Origin: Sphaerimonospora mesophila NBRC 14179 = JCM 3151
Lineage (GTDB): Bacteria; Actinomycetota; Actinomycetes; Streptosporangiales; Streptosporangiaceae
Direction: 5' to 3'
Length of the DNA: 64,000 nucleotides
Assembly: GCA_001552515.1 (NCBI GenBank)
Contig: BCRI01000016.1
Coordinates: 1-64,000 of the forward strand
Positions within the stretch are counted from its first letter, which is position 1. Each line of letters opens with the position of its first letter. Below are positions 43,455 through 52,458 of this stretch, one piece after another. A program made the position numbers and the translations under genes. The notes beneath the pieces were generated by a model. That model was given only the letters and a program-made list of their open reading frames with translations, was not told the DNA's origin and made no database searches.

Positions 43455-45563
43455 TCACTCCTGTTCGAAGTCGCCGAAGTCGTCCAGTGCGTACTCGATG
43501 AGGTCGCCGAGGCTGAGTCGCGCCCCCAGGGCGTACGCCTCGTCGTAGGCGGCGTCGCCGATCTGCTTCTTGCACTCCTTGACGCACTGCTCGTGCTCGG
43601 CCGTGAAGAACGGCGAGCCGAACTGCGGGAGGCCGAACGTGCGCCAGTTGGCCTGGGCGGCGCCGAGCAGCATCGCGGTGCGCTCGGCGGCGCCCATGTC
43701 GAGGTTGAGCCCGGCCAGCGCGTCCACGCACAGCACGACGCCGAGCACGTCGTGGAAGTGGCGTTTGATGCGCAGCGACTCCTTGCAGCTCACCAGCGAC
43801 TCGTCGTGGCGTCCCGTGGCGCGTTGCACCATCGCCATGACGTACCAGGCGTAGGAGCGCAGCCACAGCTCGCCCCGCTCCTGGCAGAGGTTCAGGCAGT
43901 CCAGCAGCAGCGTCTCGGCCTCGGCGAACTCGCCCTGGGTCAGCAGAACGGCGGACAGCTCCACGATCGCCGGGAGCAGGCCGGGGTTGAGCTCGCGGCC
44001 GCCCCGGTGGAACTCGATGGCGACGCCGAGCAGGGCGGTGGCCTTCTGCGTGTCACCCTGCAGCATGGCCGCGGTGCCCTGCATCTTGGTCGACAGCAGG
44101 ACCGCCACCGAGTCGCCCGCCAGCACCGCCTCGGTGCTGCACCGCTCGGCGGCCTCGAGCGCCCCGGCCATGTCGCCCTGCGCGCTGCGGATGTAGGACA
44201 GCACCCACAGGGCCTTGCACCGCCGCCTGCTCGGCTCGGGCGCCGCGTCGAGCGCGCGCTCCAGATAGTGCACGCCCTGCCGGGCGAAGCCGCAGGCGAC
44301 CCAGAGGTACCACAGGGACGACAGCAGTTCGAGGCCGACGCCCTCCTCGCCCCGGACCGACAGGCAGTATTGGAGGGCCACCCGGATGTTGTCGTGCTCC
44401 TGCCGCATGCGGGTGAACCAGTGCACCTGCCGGGGCCCCGACCAGGAGTGCTCGCCACGCTCGGCGAGCTGCAGGTAGTAGTCCCGATGGCGGCGGCGCC
44501 GCTCGGCCGTCTCGCCGAGCTTGTCCAGCCACTCCCCGCCGTACTGCCGCAGCGTGTCGATCAGCCGGTAACGCTGGCCGGCCGGGGTCGGGAAGCTCAG
44601 CAGCACCGACTTGTCGACCAGCTCCGTGATCACGTCGAGGATGCGCTCGGCCGCGAGCGACTCGTCGGAGCAGACGTAGCGGGCCGCCTCCAGCTCGAAG
44701 TCGCCGGCGAACACCGACAGCCGGGCCCACAGCAGCCGCTCGGCCGGTTCGCACAGCTCGTGGCTCCACCCGATCGCGGCGCGCAGCGTCTGATGGCGCG
44801 GCAGGGCCGTACGGCTCGCGCCGGCGAGCAGGCTGAACCGGTCGGTGAGCAGGGCGAGGATCTGGTCGACCGACAGGGAGCGCAGGCGCACGGCGGCGAG
44901 CTCGATGGCGAGCGGGATCCCGTCCAGGCGGCGGCACAGCTCGGAGACGGCGGTGATGTTGCTCTCGTCCACCACGAAGTCGGGCACCACGGCGCCGGCC
45001 CGCGCGGAGAACAGCTCGACCGCCTCGTTCGTGTACGGATTCTCCGCCGGGTCGTCACCGGGGACGGTGAGCGGCGGGACCGCGAGCGTGTACTCGCCCT
45101 GCGCGTTGAGCGAGCGTCGGCTGGTGGCGAGGATCCGCAGGTTGGGCGCGACCTCGAGGAGCCTGGCGGTGAGAGCGGCGACGGCGTCGACGAGGTGCTC
45201 ACAGGTGTCCAGGATGAGCAGGATCTCCCGGTCGGACAGCCACTCGACCAGCGTGTCCTGCCCCTCCCTGGCGGACTGGTCGGCGATGCCGAGGGAAGAG
45301 GTGATCGTGTGGTAGACCATCCCGGGGTCCTGCAGCCGGGCCAGGTCGGCGTACCAGACGCCGTCCCGGAACTGCCTGCGGACCTGGTGGGCGATGCGCA
45401 GGGCCGTACGTGACTTGCCCACTCCGCCGATGCCCGTGACCGTCACCAGGCGGGACTGCTGCAGCCGCTGCCGCAGCGAAGCGAGCAGCCGCGTACGGCC
45501 CACGAAACTGGTGAGCTCCACGGGCAGGTTGCCCTCTTGCCGCCATCCTGCTGGCGTAGCCAT
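43455..45563 (-). CDS. STAND/AfsR-like ATPase with TPR region, no HTH
   Basis: A 702-residue signalling ATPase. TGIGGVGKSRTALRIAHQ is the P-loop (Lys50) and ILLILDTCEHLVDAVAAL the Walker B region; the NB-ARC-like core extends to about 330, followed by TPR-like helices. Related actinomycete regulators carry a SARP or LuxR DNA-binding domain, but neither end shows one (C-terminus DFGDFEQE). It may act through another protein. It is convergent with the terpene synthase gene. Confidence 0.85.
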   Translation of the reverse strand: MATPAGWRQEGNLPVELTSFVGRTRLLASLRQRLQQSRLVTVTGIGGVGKSRTALRIAHQVRRQFRDGVWYADLARLQDPGMVYHTITSSLGIADQSAREGQDTLVEWLSDREILLILDTCEHLVDAVAALTARLLEVAPNLRILATSRRSLNAQGEYTLAVPPLTVPGDDPAENPYTNEAVELFSARAGAVVPDFVVDESNITAVSELCRRLDGIPLAIELAAVRLRSLSVDQILALLTDRFSLLAGASRTALPRHQTLRAAIGWSHELCEPAERLLWARLSVFAGDFELEAARYVCSDESLAAERILDVITELVDKSVLLSFPTPAGQRYRLIDTLRQYGGEWLDKLGETAERRRRHRDYYLQLAERGEHSWSGPRQVHWFTRMRQEHDNIRVALQYCLSVRGEEGVGLELLSSLWYLWVACGFARQGVHYLERALDAAPEPSRRRCKALWVLSYIRSAQGDMAGALEAAERCSTEAVLAGDSVAVLLSTKMQGTAAMLQGDTQKATALLGVAIEFHRGGRELNPGLLPAIVELSAVLLTQGEFAEAETLLLDCLNLCQERGELWLRSYAWYVMAMVQRATGRHDESLVSCKESLRIKRHFHDVLGVVLCVDALAGLNLDMGAAERTAMLLGAAQANWRTFGLPQFGSPFFTAEHEQCVKECKKQIGDAAYDEAYALGARLSLGDLIEYALDDFGDFEQE

Positions 45564-45694
45564 GCCGCCTCACGGGGTCGTCGGGGGTCGTCCGGGCGTG
45601 CTGTCTGCATCCGCATCGTACCTTCGGCCGCCGACACGCGCCCGGATCTGTCGGTGATGATTCTCCTCCCCGGCGGTCATACGCACCGGATATC

Positions 45695-45871
45695 ATGAAG
45701 GGCGTGACTGTGCAGCATCCGGATGACATGCGTCCGGTGGACCTCTTCGACGAGGGACTGCCGGTGTTGCCCGACCAGACGAGCGACGACACCGACCTCG
45801 GTTGGGGCGAGTGGCACTCCGACTCCGACGACGCCCGTTACCTGGAAGAACGCCCACCCCACTGGGGCTAG
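45695..45871 (+). CDS. conserved small acidic protein
   Basis: A frame of 58 codons that ends SDDTDLGWGEWHSDSDDARY then LEERPPHWG. The acidic, Trp-rich tail has the look of a real, conserved actinobacterial small protein and is unlike a random frame in such DNA. ATG 45695 is one start; GTG at 45704 or at 45710 (with GAAGGG upstream at good spacing) would shorten it by three or five residues. Function unknown. A hairpin follows. Confidence 0.65.
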   Translation: MKGVTVQHPDDMRPVDLFDEGLPVLPDQTSDDTDLGWGEWHSDSDDARYLEERPPHWG

Positions 45872-45882
45872 ACCGAGACCGC

Positions 45883-45907
45883 CGGGGCCGGGTCGAGACC
45901 GGCCCCG
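45883..45907. terminator. 9-bp stem hairpin between convergent genes
   Basis: CGGGGCCGG (45883-45891) pairs with CCGGCCCCG (45899-45907) over a 7-base loop, between the small acidic protein gene and the end of the ABC permease gene. It may serve both. Confidence 0.55.
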
Positions 45908-45917
45908 CGACGGGCCG

Positions 45918-46796
45918 TCAGGAGACGACGTCCTTGGTGCGGAAGTGGCGGAACGCGAAGGCGATCAGGATCACCGAGTACGTCACGGAGACCGCGACGC
46001 CCTTGATCATCCCGCTGTAGTCGGGCTCCGGGGCGAGCGCGTCGAGCCAGGCGGTGTTCCAGAACGTGGGCAGGAACTCGCGCAGCGAGCCGAGCGCCTC
46101 CACCGCCTGGAGGATGCTGCTCACGATCACCAGGCCGACGGCCCCGCCGACGGCGCCCAGCGGCGAGTCGGTGGAGACCGAGAGCAGGAAGGCCAGCGAC
46201 GCGACCACGAGCTGGCTGACCAGGGCATATCCGATGACGACGGCGAACTTCGGCAGCACGTCGGCGGCCGGGATCAGCTCACCCGTGCCGGGCACCCGGA
46301 TGTCGTTCCAGCCGAAGGCGAGCGTGCCGGCCAGCAGCGCCATCAGCGGGAGCACGGTCACGGCGGCGGCCGAGTAGCCCAGCGCCACGATCAGCTTCTG
46401 CCGCAGCAGCCTGCTCCGGGGCACGGGCGCGGCCAGCAGGTAGCGCAGCGACGACCAGCTCGCCTCGCTCGCCACGGTGTCGCCGCAGAACATCGCCACG
46501 GCGACGACCAGCAGGAAGTTCGCCGACACCGACAGCGCGAAGGCGGCGAAGTTGAGCCCGCCCTGGGTGGCGAGGTCGGACAGCCGCAGCGAGTCCTGCC
46601 CGCCGCGCTGCGGGCCGAACTGGAACGCCACGACGAGGATCCACGGCAGCGCCAGCAGCAGGCCGAACATCACCAGCGTCCGGCGCCGTTTGAACTGGCG
46701 CAGGATCTCCACCCGGAGCGGCAGCGTCCGACCGGGAGCGTAGCCGTGCGCCTGCCCGAGGTCCTGACTCGGGGACTCCTGCGACACCGGGCTCAT
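45918..46796 (-). CDS. ABC transporter permease (ABC-2 type)
   Basis: A 292-residue membrane protein with about six helices, for example VMFGLLLALPWILVVAFQF and AFALSVSANFLLVVAVAMFC. It is the partner of the upstream hydrolase-ABC fusion; their reading frames overlap as ATGA (46793-46796), so translation is coupled. The transported compound is unknown. The fused extracytoplasmic hydrolase suggests export or processing of a peptide or acylated substrate. Confidence 0.85.
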   Translation of the reverse strand: MSPVSQESPSQDLGQAHGYAPGRTLPLRVEILRQFKRRRTLVMFGLLLALPWILVVAFQFGPQRGGQDSLRLSDLATQGGLNFAAFALSVSANFLLVVAVAMFCGDTVASEASWSSLRYLLAAPVPRSRLLRQKLIVALGYSAAAVTVLPLMALLAGTLAFGWNDIRVPGTGELIPAADVLPKFAVVIGYALVSQLVVASLAFLLSVSTDSPLGAVGGAVGLVIVSSILQAVEALGSLREFLPTFWNTAWLDALAPEPDYSGMIKGVAVSVTYSVILIAFAFRHFRTKDVVS

Positions 46797-49369
46797 CGGC
46801 TCTCTCCGATCAGGTCGAGGAAGACGTCCTCCAGCCGGGGGCCGGAGCCGTTGGCCGACTTGGCCCGGCCGAGCAGTTCGCCCACCGGACCGGTGGAGAC
46901 CAGCCGGCCGCGGTGCATGACCACCACGTGGCTGCAGGTCTGCTCGACCTCCGCCAGCAGATGGCTGGAGACGATGACGGTGCGCCCGCGCTCGGCGTAC
47001 GCCTTGAGCACCTTGCGCATCTCGGCGATCTGTGGCGGGTCGAGGCCGTTGGTCGGCTCGTCGAGCACCAGCAGGTCCGGCAGACCGAGCATGGCCTGGG
47101 CGATGGCCAGCCGCTGCCGCATGCCCTGGGAGTAGGTGCGGACCGCGCGGTCGAGGGCGGCGCCGAGCCCGGCGATCTCCAGCGCCTCCTCCAGGTGGGC
47201 GTCCCGCGCCGGCCGGCCGGTGGCCCGCCAGTAGAGCTCGAGATTGGCCCGGCCGGACAGATGCGGCAGGAAACCGGGTCCCTCCACGAACGACCCCAGC
47301 CGCGACAGCACGGGAGCGCCGGGCACCACCCGATCGCCGAAGATCCTGATCTCGCCCTCGTCGGGGACGATCAGCCCCATCAGCATCCGCATGGTGGTGG
47401 TCTTGCCCGCGCCGTTGGGCCCGAGCAGGCCGAGCACCTGCCCCTTCTCCACCCGGAAGGACAGGCCGTCCACGGCCTTCTCGCCGCCGCGGTAGCGCTT
47501 GCCCAGCCCGCTGATCACGAGCGGCACCTCGGCGAGGTCGGCCCGGCGATCGTCACGCGTCCGGATCCGGCCGGCGAGCAGCAGCGCGACGGCGACCGCG
47601 AGGGCGGCGAGCGGCAGCGCCCAGGTCCACCATGCGGGGCCCGTCATCGGGGTGGTCAGCGCCGTGTCCCGGGGCAGCGTGAGGTCGGGCGAGTCGAGGC
47701 CGATCCGGTGTACGGCGGGAGCGTCCGGCGTCGCGTACGCCAGATCGGTGGTCGAGACGACCACCCGCAGCCGGTGCCCGGCGTCGAACAGCCTGTCGAT
47801 GGCCGGCAGCGTGACCGTGACCGGGGTGCCCGCCTCGGTGGCGGTCACCCGCAGCGGCGAGACCAGACCGGACGGGAGCACGGTGAGCGCTCCGTCGGAG
47901 GAGTCGTAGAGCTTGGCGAACAGCGTCGCCTCGCCCGTTCCGTACACCTTGATCCGGACCGTCGGACTGCCGGTGACCCGCAGGGGAGCGGGCAGCGGCG
48001 CGGACTCGAAGGCGGCGGCCTGGCCCGGCATGTCCAGTGCCACCGAGGCGCTGCCGCCGGTGGCGCCGAGCAGGCCGCCGAAGCCCGGCAGCGACGAGAT
48101 CGACGGGGGCGACCCGCCCGGCGGATTGGCGACCGGCTGGTCGGGGCCCGAGATCGTGACCGTGGTCGGCTCGGTGCCGGACAGGCCGGGATAGCGGTCG
48201 GCCGCCGCGTGCACCAGCACCCGCTGCCGCGTCCCCGGATCGCGTCCGCCGTCCCTGGAGACGGTGAAGGCCCCGGCCGCGCTCCCAGCTTCGTCCTGTT
48301 CCTTGAGCCAGCGGTCGAACCAGGTCGCCGTACGGTCGAAGACCCAGTCGGGCTCGCCGTCGCCGCCGTCGTGCCCGCCGCTCAGCCAGGCCACCTCCAC
48401 CGGGGCGCCGGCGGCCGCGATGGCCCGCGCGTTGGCGTCGGCATGGGAGAGGGGGAACAGCGAGTCGCGCTGTCCCTGGATCAGCAGCGTGGGGATCTTG
48501 ATCTTCCCCGGCACCGAGATCGGGCTGGAGCGACGCAGGAGATCGACGGCGGCCTGCGTGGCGCGCCCGCTCTCGGCGACCTCCTGGTACATCTCGCAGA
48601 TCTCCGGGAGGAACCGTCCGCACCGCACCTGCTCGGCCGTCGGAACCGGCATCCCGCCGCCGTCACCCGTGGGGCCGGCGCCCCCTGTCGCCATCTCGGG
48701 GAGGCCTCGTCCGGAGGCGAGCCGGTCGGCGCCGGAGCCGAAGAAGATCCCGGCCCACATCTTCTTGAACACGCCGTTCATCGGTCCCCGGCCGGTGGCG
48801 TCGGGGAACAGCGCGTCGGCCAGGTCGTGCCAGGTGATCTGCGGGACGATCGCGTCGACCCGGCCGTCGTAGGCGGCGGCCATCAGCGCGATGGCCCCGC
48901 CGTACGAACCGCCGGCGATGCCGACGCGGGGGTCCCCGGCGGCGTCGAGACGCACCTCGGGCCGCTTGGCGAGCCAGTCGACGAGCTGGCGTACGTCCTT
49001 GACCTCGTAGTCGGGGGAGTTGAGCGCGATCTGCCCGGTGGAGCGGCCGAACCCGCGGGCCGACCAGGTCAGCACCGCGTAGCCGCGCTCGGCCAGTTGG
49101 GCGGCCGACGAGCGCATGTCCTCCTTGCTTCCGCCGAACCCGTGGGCGAGCAGCACGGCCGGGGCCTTCCCACCGGAGGCCGGCGGGAAGAAGGTGGCGT
49201 CGAGGGTCACCCGCTGGTCGTCGGCCGGACCGTCCACGACGGGGATCGCGATGTCCTGGCCCCTGGCGGGCGGCGGAGACGGCCACAGCGCCCAGGTGAG
49301 CGCACCGGCCACGGCGAGAACCAGCGCGACCACCGCCGCCAGGGCCCGTCGCCCACTCGGAAGTCTCAT
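46793..49369 (-). CDS. fusion of X-Pro-peptidase-like hydrolase and ABC transporter ATPase
   Basis: An 858-residue protein. An N-terminal membrane anchor (10-30) leads to an alpha/beta hydrolase of the CocE/S15 type: AHGFGGSKEDMRSS, nucleophile Ser155 in GIAGGSYGGAIA, and a C-terminal jelly-roll-like region. A second helix (about 580-603, WWTWALPLAALAVAVALL) then leads to an ABC ATPase from about 615: Walker A LGPNGAGKTTT, signature SQGMRQRLAIA, Walker B LLVLDEPTNGLD. The two helices place the hydrolase outside and the ATPase inside. The start is ATG 49369. Confidence 0.88.
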   Translation of the reverse strand: MRLPSGRRALAAVVALVLAVAGALTWALWPSPPPARGQDIAIPVVDGPADDQRVTLDATFFPPASGGKAPAVLLAHGFGGSKEDMRSSAAQLAERGYAVLTWSARGFGRSTGQIALNSPDYEVKDVRQLVDWLAKRPEVRLDAAGDPRVGIAGGSYGGAIALMAAAYDGRVDAIVPQITWHDLADALFPDATGRGPMNGVFKKMWAGIFFGSGADRLASGRGLPEMATGGAGPTGDGGGMPVPTAEQVRCGRFLPEICEMYQEVAESGRATQAAVDLLRRSSPISVPGKIKIPTLLIQGQRDSLFPLSHADANARAIAAAGAPVEVAWLSGGHDGGDGEPDWVFDRTATWFDRWLKEQDEAGSAAGAFTVSRDGGRDPGTRQRVLVHAAADRYPGLSGTEPTTVTISGPDQPVANPPGGSPPSISSLPGFGGLLGATGGSASVALDMPGQAAAFESAPLPAPLRVTGSPTVRIKVYGTGEATLFAKLYDSSDGALTVLPSGLVSPLRVTATEAGTPVTVTLPAIDRLFDAGHRLRVVVSTTDLAYATPDAPAVHRIGLDSPDLTLPRDTALTTPMTGPAWWTWALPLAALAVAVALLLAGRIRTRDDRRADLAEVPLVISGLGKRYRGGEKAVDGLSFRVEKGQVLGLLGPNGAGKTTTMRMLMGLIVPDEGEIRIFGDRVVPGAPVLSRLGSFVEGPGFLPHLSGRANLELYWRATGRPARDAHLEEALEIAGLGAALDRAVRTYSQGMRQRLAIAQAMLGLPDLLVLDEPTNGLDPPQIAEMRKVLKAYAERGRTVIVSSHLLAEVEQTCSHVVVMHRGRLVSTGPVGELLGRAKSANGSGPRLEDVFLDLIGESR

Positions 49370-49516
49370 GCGGTGATGCTACTGGTCGGAACATGGGGTG
49401 GCCTCCAGCGCCGGATCGCGCCGGAGCGTGCCGAATCGTGATGATGGCTCAGGGAAGTCCCTGATTGCGTGGTCAGTCGCGGGACCGGCATCATTTCGGG
49501 CGTGGCAACAGGAACG

Positions 49517-50749
49517 ATGTTCAGGCAGGTCGCCGCCCGGGCGCGCGGGTGGGGCCAGGCCGTACGCGCGTTGGTGCTCGGCGTTCTCGCATGGGCACAG
49601 CCCTACTGGACCCGGGGGGAGGCGGGCCGGGAGACCCCGGCCGACCTGTTCCGGGTTCTCTACTCCGGCTGGCTGGTGGCGTTCCTGCTGAAGGTCCTCG
49701 GCGCGAGCTGGGACGTGTCGTGGCACTTCAAGTGGCTGCGCGACGACCTGGCTCCACCGCACCTGCTCAACAGCGCGGGCACGGCCATCGCGGTCGCCCT
49801 GGCGCTGGTGCACTGGTACACCGGCTACGGCGTGGATCGTACGGCGTCCCGCCTGATCGTATGGGGCACCGGGATCTTCCTCATCGCCGTTCCGCTCGAC
49901 CTGATCAACCACCGCGTGAACGGGCTCGACATCACGGCCTGGAGCCCCTCACACGCGCTCCTCTACATCGGCACCGCGCTGATGCTCGCCGGGGTGATCC
50001 GGGGATGGTACGTCGGCGCCGGGCGGCAGGCCGGGGTCACGGTGCGCAGACGCACGCTCGTGCTGGTCGGCCTGTTCGTGTTCTTCTTCGAGAACGTGCA
50101 TTTCGCGCAGCAGCAGCAGGAGTACGGCGTGCTGGAGATCGCCTCCTGGGACCGGGGCGAGCCGTACGCCGAGCCCAGCCTGCTCGAGTTCGCCGCCCAG
50201 CAGATGGGCCGGGCGGTGGACCGCACCATGGTCGTCAAGTTCTCCCTGCCGATCCCCGACTGGGTCTACCCCGTCTACGCCGCCGTGTTCGGCATGCTCG
50301 TGCTGGTCTTCGCCCGCCTCATGGTCGGGCGGCGCTGGACGGGTACGGCCGTGGCGGCCGCCTACGTCGGATACCGCTGCCTGATCTGGCCGCTGCTCGT
50401 CGGGACGGACTTCCCGGCGTCGGCCGTGCCGTTCTTCCTGCTGCTGGGCGGGCTCTGCGTCGATCTGGCGTTCCTCGTGCGGGTGCCGTACCTGCGGCCG
50501 CTGCTCGGCACCGTGCTCGTCACCGGCGGCCTGTACGGCGGCCTGGCCGTGCAGTCCGCCCTGGAGGCGCCGCCGTACGCCGTGGACTCGTGGCCGATCG
50601 CCCTCGGCGCGCTGGCCGTCGCCTGGCTGGCGGCCGAGTGGTTCGCGGGCAGGCACCACCTCATCGCGGGCGAGTCGCCGACGACAGCGGCCCCTCCGCC
50701 CGCGGACGTCGCGGACCGGGAGGCCGTGGCCCCGGCGGCCGGGACCTGA
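49517..50749 (+). CDS. uncharacterised polytopic membrane protein with conserved-looking histidines
   Basis: About 410 residues with roughly nine hydrophobic helices. Histidines lie in striking contexts: SWDVSWHFKWLRDDLAPPH, DITAWSPSHALLYIGTAL and FFENVHFAQQQQEYG. This could form a metal or haem site in the membrane; that is inference. ATG 49517 has AGGA upstream, while GTG 49502 is an alternative. It is convergent with the histidine kinase gene and 1.7 kb from copD-copC. No family is recognised. Confidence 0.75.
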   Translation: MFRQVAARARGWGQAVRALVLGVLAWAQPYWTRGEAGRETPADLFRVLYSGWLVAFLLKVLGASWDVSWHFKWLRDDLAPPHLLNSAGTAIAVALALVHWYTGYGVDRTASRLIVWGTGIFLIAVPLDLINHRVNGLDITAWSPSHALLYIGTALMLAGVIRGWYVGAGRQAGVTVRRRTLVLVGLFVFFFENVHFAQQQQEYGVLEIASWDRGEPYAEPSLLEFAAQQMGRAVDRTMVVKFSLPIPDWVYPVYAAVFGMLVLVFARLMVGRRWTGTAVAAAYVGYRCLIWPLLVGTDFPASAVPFFLLLGGLCVDLAFLVRVPYLRPLLGTVLVTGGLYGGLAVQSALEAPPYAVDSWPIALGALAVAWLAAEWFAGRHHLIAGESPTTAAPPPADVADREAVAPAAGT

Positions 50750-50773
50750 GCGGCGAGGCCGACGCGGGCCCGA

Positions 50774-52237
50774 TCAGGCCCGTGCCGGCCGCAGCGGCGT
50801 CCCGGCGTCGCCGATCGCCGGCGCCCGCCCGGAGTGCGGGTTGGCCGCCGTGGTGTCCATGAGCGGCAGGCGGAGCACGAAGCGCGCCCCACGCGGCGAG
50901 TCCTCGACCGTCAGCGAGCCGCCGTGGGTGGTGGCGGCCTCGCGGGAGATGGCGAGGCCGAGCCCGCTGCCGCCGGGGTCGCGCTGCCGGCCGTCGGCCA
51001 GGCGGACGAAGGGCTCGAAGACCCGCTCGCGGTCCTCGGCCGCGATGCCGTCGCCGTCGTCCTGGACGATCAGCACGGCGTGGTCGCCGTCGCGTTCGAC
51101 GGTGACCTCGACCTGGGAGTGGGCGTGCCGCTGCGCGTTGGCCAGCAGGTTGCTCAGGACGCCCAGCAGATGCAGCCGGGTGCCGAGGACGACCAGCCGT
51201 TCTGTGGCGGCGTGCAGCCGCACCGGCTTCCCACGGGGCGGCCGCGTGCCGAGCTCGGCCCGCACCAGCGCGGTGAGGTCGACGGGCTCGGGGGCCGACG
51301 CGACCGTCCGCTTGACCCGGGTGTAGGTCAGCAGCTCGTCGATGATCCGCTGAAAGCGCTCGGTCGAGCGCAGGGCGCCCCGAAGGGCCTCGTGCGGGTC
51401 CACGTCGTCGGGGTAGAGGAGCGCCTCCTCGATCTGCGCGCGCAGCGCGGCGGCGGGGGAGCGGAGCTCGTGGGAGACCATGGAGGCGAACCGCCGCTGG
51501 TCGGCCATGAGCTTCTCCAGCTGGTCGAGAAACCGGTTGCTCGCGCGGGCGAGCCGGGCGATCTCGTCGTCACCGGGCGGCTCGGGCAGCCGCAGGCTCG
51601 CATCGCCCACCGTGGCCTCGGAGACCTTCTCGCGGATGGCGGCCACCGGCCGCAGTGTCCGGCCCACCACCTGCCACATGATCCAGGCGGAGGCGGCGGA
51701 CGCGAGCAGGACCAGGGCGGCGGTTCCGGCCTCCAGGCGGTGCCCCGAGAGGAGGGGCGGCTCCTTCACCCCGGCGTAGACGTAGTGGGGTTCGCCGCCC
51801 CCGATCAGGGTGGGAGTGGGCAGCATGGCGGTGAGCAGCACGCACTCGCCCGGTGCGGAGCACGCCTTCAGGTACTGGATCGGATCGTGGGCGGAGGGAC
51901 GGGCCGTGCTGAGCGCCGGACTGTCGGCGGCGGAGGGGGAGGCCGCCACCACTCGCCCATGGGAGTCCACGAGCTGAAGGAAATGGACCTGACCGGACGG
52001 ATCTTCCGGTGATGTCTCGGCGGGCTCCGGGATCAAACCTGGCCGCATCGACGCGATCCAGTCGACGGCCGCCCGCTGCGTCGCGTTGAAGACGTGCGCC
52101 TCGACCGTCTTGCGGATCACGAAGTCGGCGCCGGCGCCGATGACCGCGAATACGATCAAAGCGACCAATCCCGCGGTGAGCGTGAAGCGGCCCCGGATGG
52201 AGCGCGGGCGTGGCAGACGCACCCCTCTGACCTTCAA
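50774..52237 (-). CDS. sensor histidine kinase, orphan
   Basis: About 487 residues. Membrane helices at roughly 17-39 and 170-190 flank a sensor domain of about 130 residues, followed by a HAMP region, the phospho-acceptor motif SMVSHELRSPAAALRAQIEE, N box LLANAQRHAHSQ, and DDGDGIA and GSGLGLAISRE (G boxes). The frame opens at TTG 52270; TTG 52237 with GGGGGA upstream is preferred, or GTG 52222. No response regulator gene lies in the window, although these are usually paired. Confidence 0.88.
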   Translation of the reverse strand: MKVRGVRLPRPRSIRGRFTLTAGLVALIVFAVIGAGADFVIRKTVEAHVFNATQRAAVDWIASMRPGLIPEPAETSPEDPSGQVHFLQLVDSHGRVVAASPSAADSPALSTARPSAHDPIQYLKACSAPGECVLLTAMLPTPTLIGGGEPHYVYAGVKEPPLLSGHRLEAGTAALVLLASAASAWIMWQVVGRTLRPVAAIREKVSEATVGDASLRLPEPPGDDEIARLARASNRFLDQLEKLMADQRRFASMVSHELRSPAAALRAQIEEALLYPDDVDPHEALRGALRSTERFQRIIDELLTYTRVKRTVASAPEPVDLTALVRAELGTRPPRGKPVRLHAATERLVVLGTRLHLLGVLSNLLANAQRHAHSQVEVTVERDGDHAVLIVQDDGDGIAAEDRERVFEPFVRLADGRQRDPGGSGLGLAISREAATTHGGSLTVEDSPRGARFVLRLPLMDTTAANPHSGRAPAIGDAGTPLRPARA

Positions 52238-52458
52238 GGTAGATCCCCCGTTGTCCCATAAAGGAGCCAAGTGGATTAAATATTACTTAATGCCCTCACA
52301 TCTCCAAACCGCGTGGGGATAGCACGGTCTGATCTATAGCAAAACTGGGAAAATCCATTACGTTTTCTTTGGCAAACGATCTGATTATGGGAATAGTGTG
52401 AGGAATGTGAAGAATGTGACGGATGGGCGGGACGGGTGCCGTTTTCGATCCGGACCCG
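52238..52458. other. AT-rich upstream region of the histidine kinase
   Basis: This gap is far richer in A and T than its surroundings, especially 52271-52390. It contains a near-palindromic AT stretch around 52274-52290 and the phrase GAATGTGA twice near 52403-52420. No gene is supported. It probably holds the kinase promoter and the copD transcript end. Confidence 0.45.
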
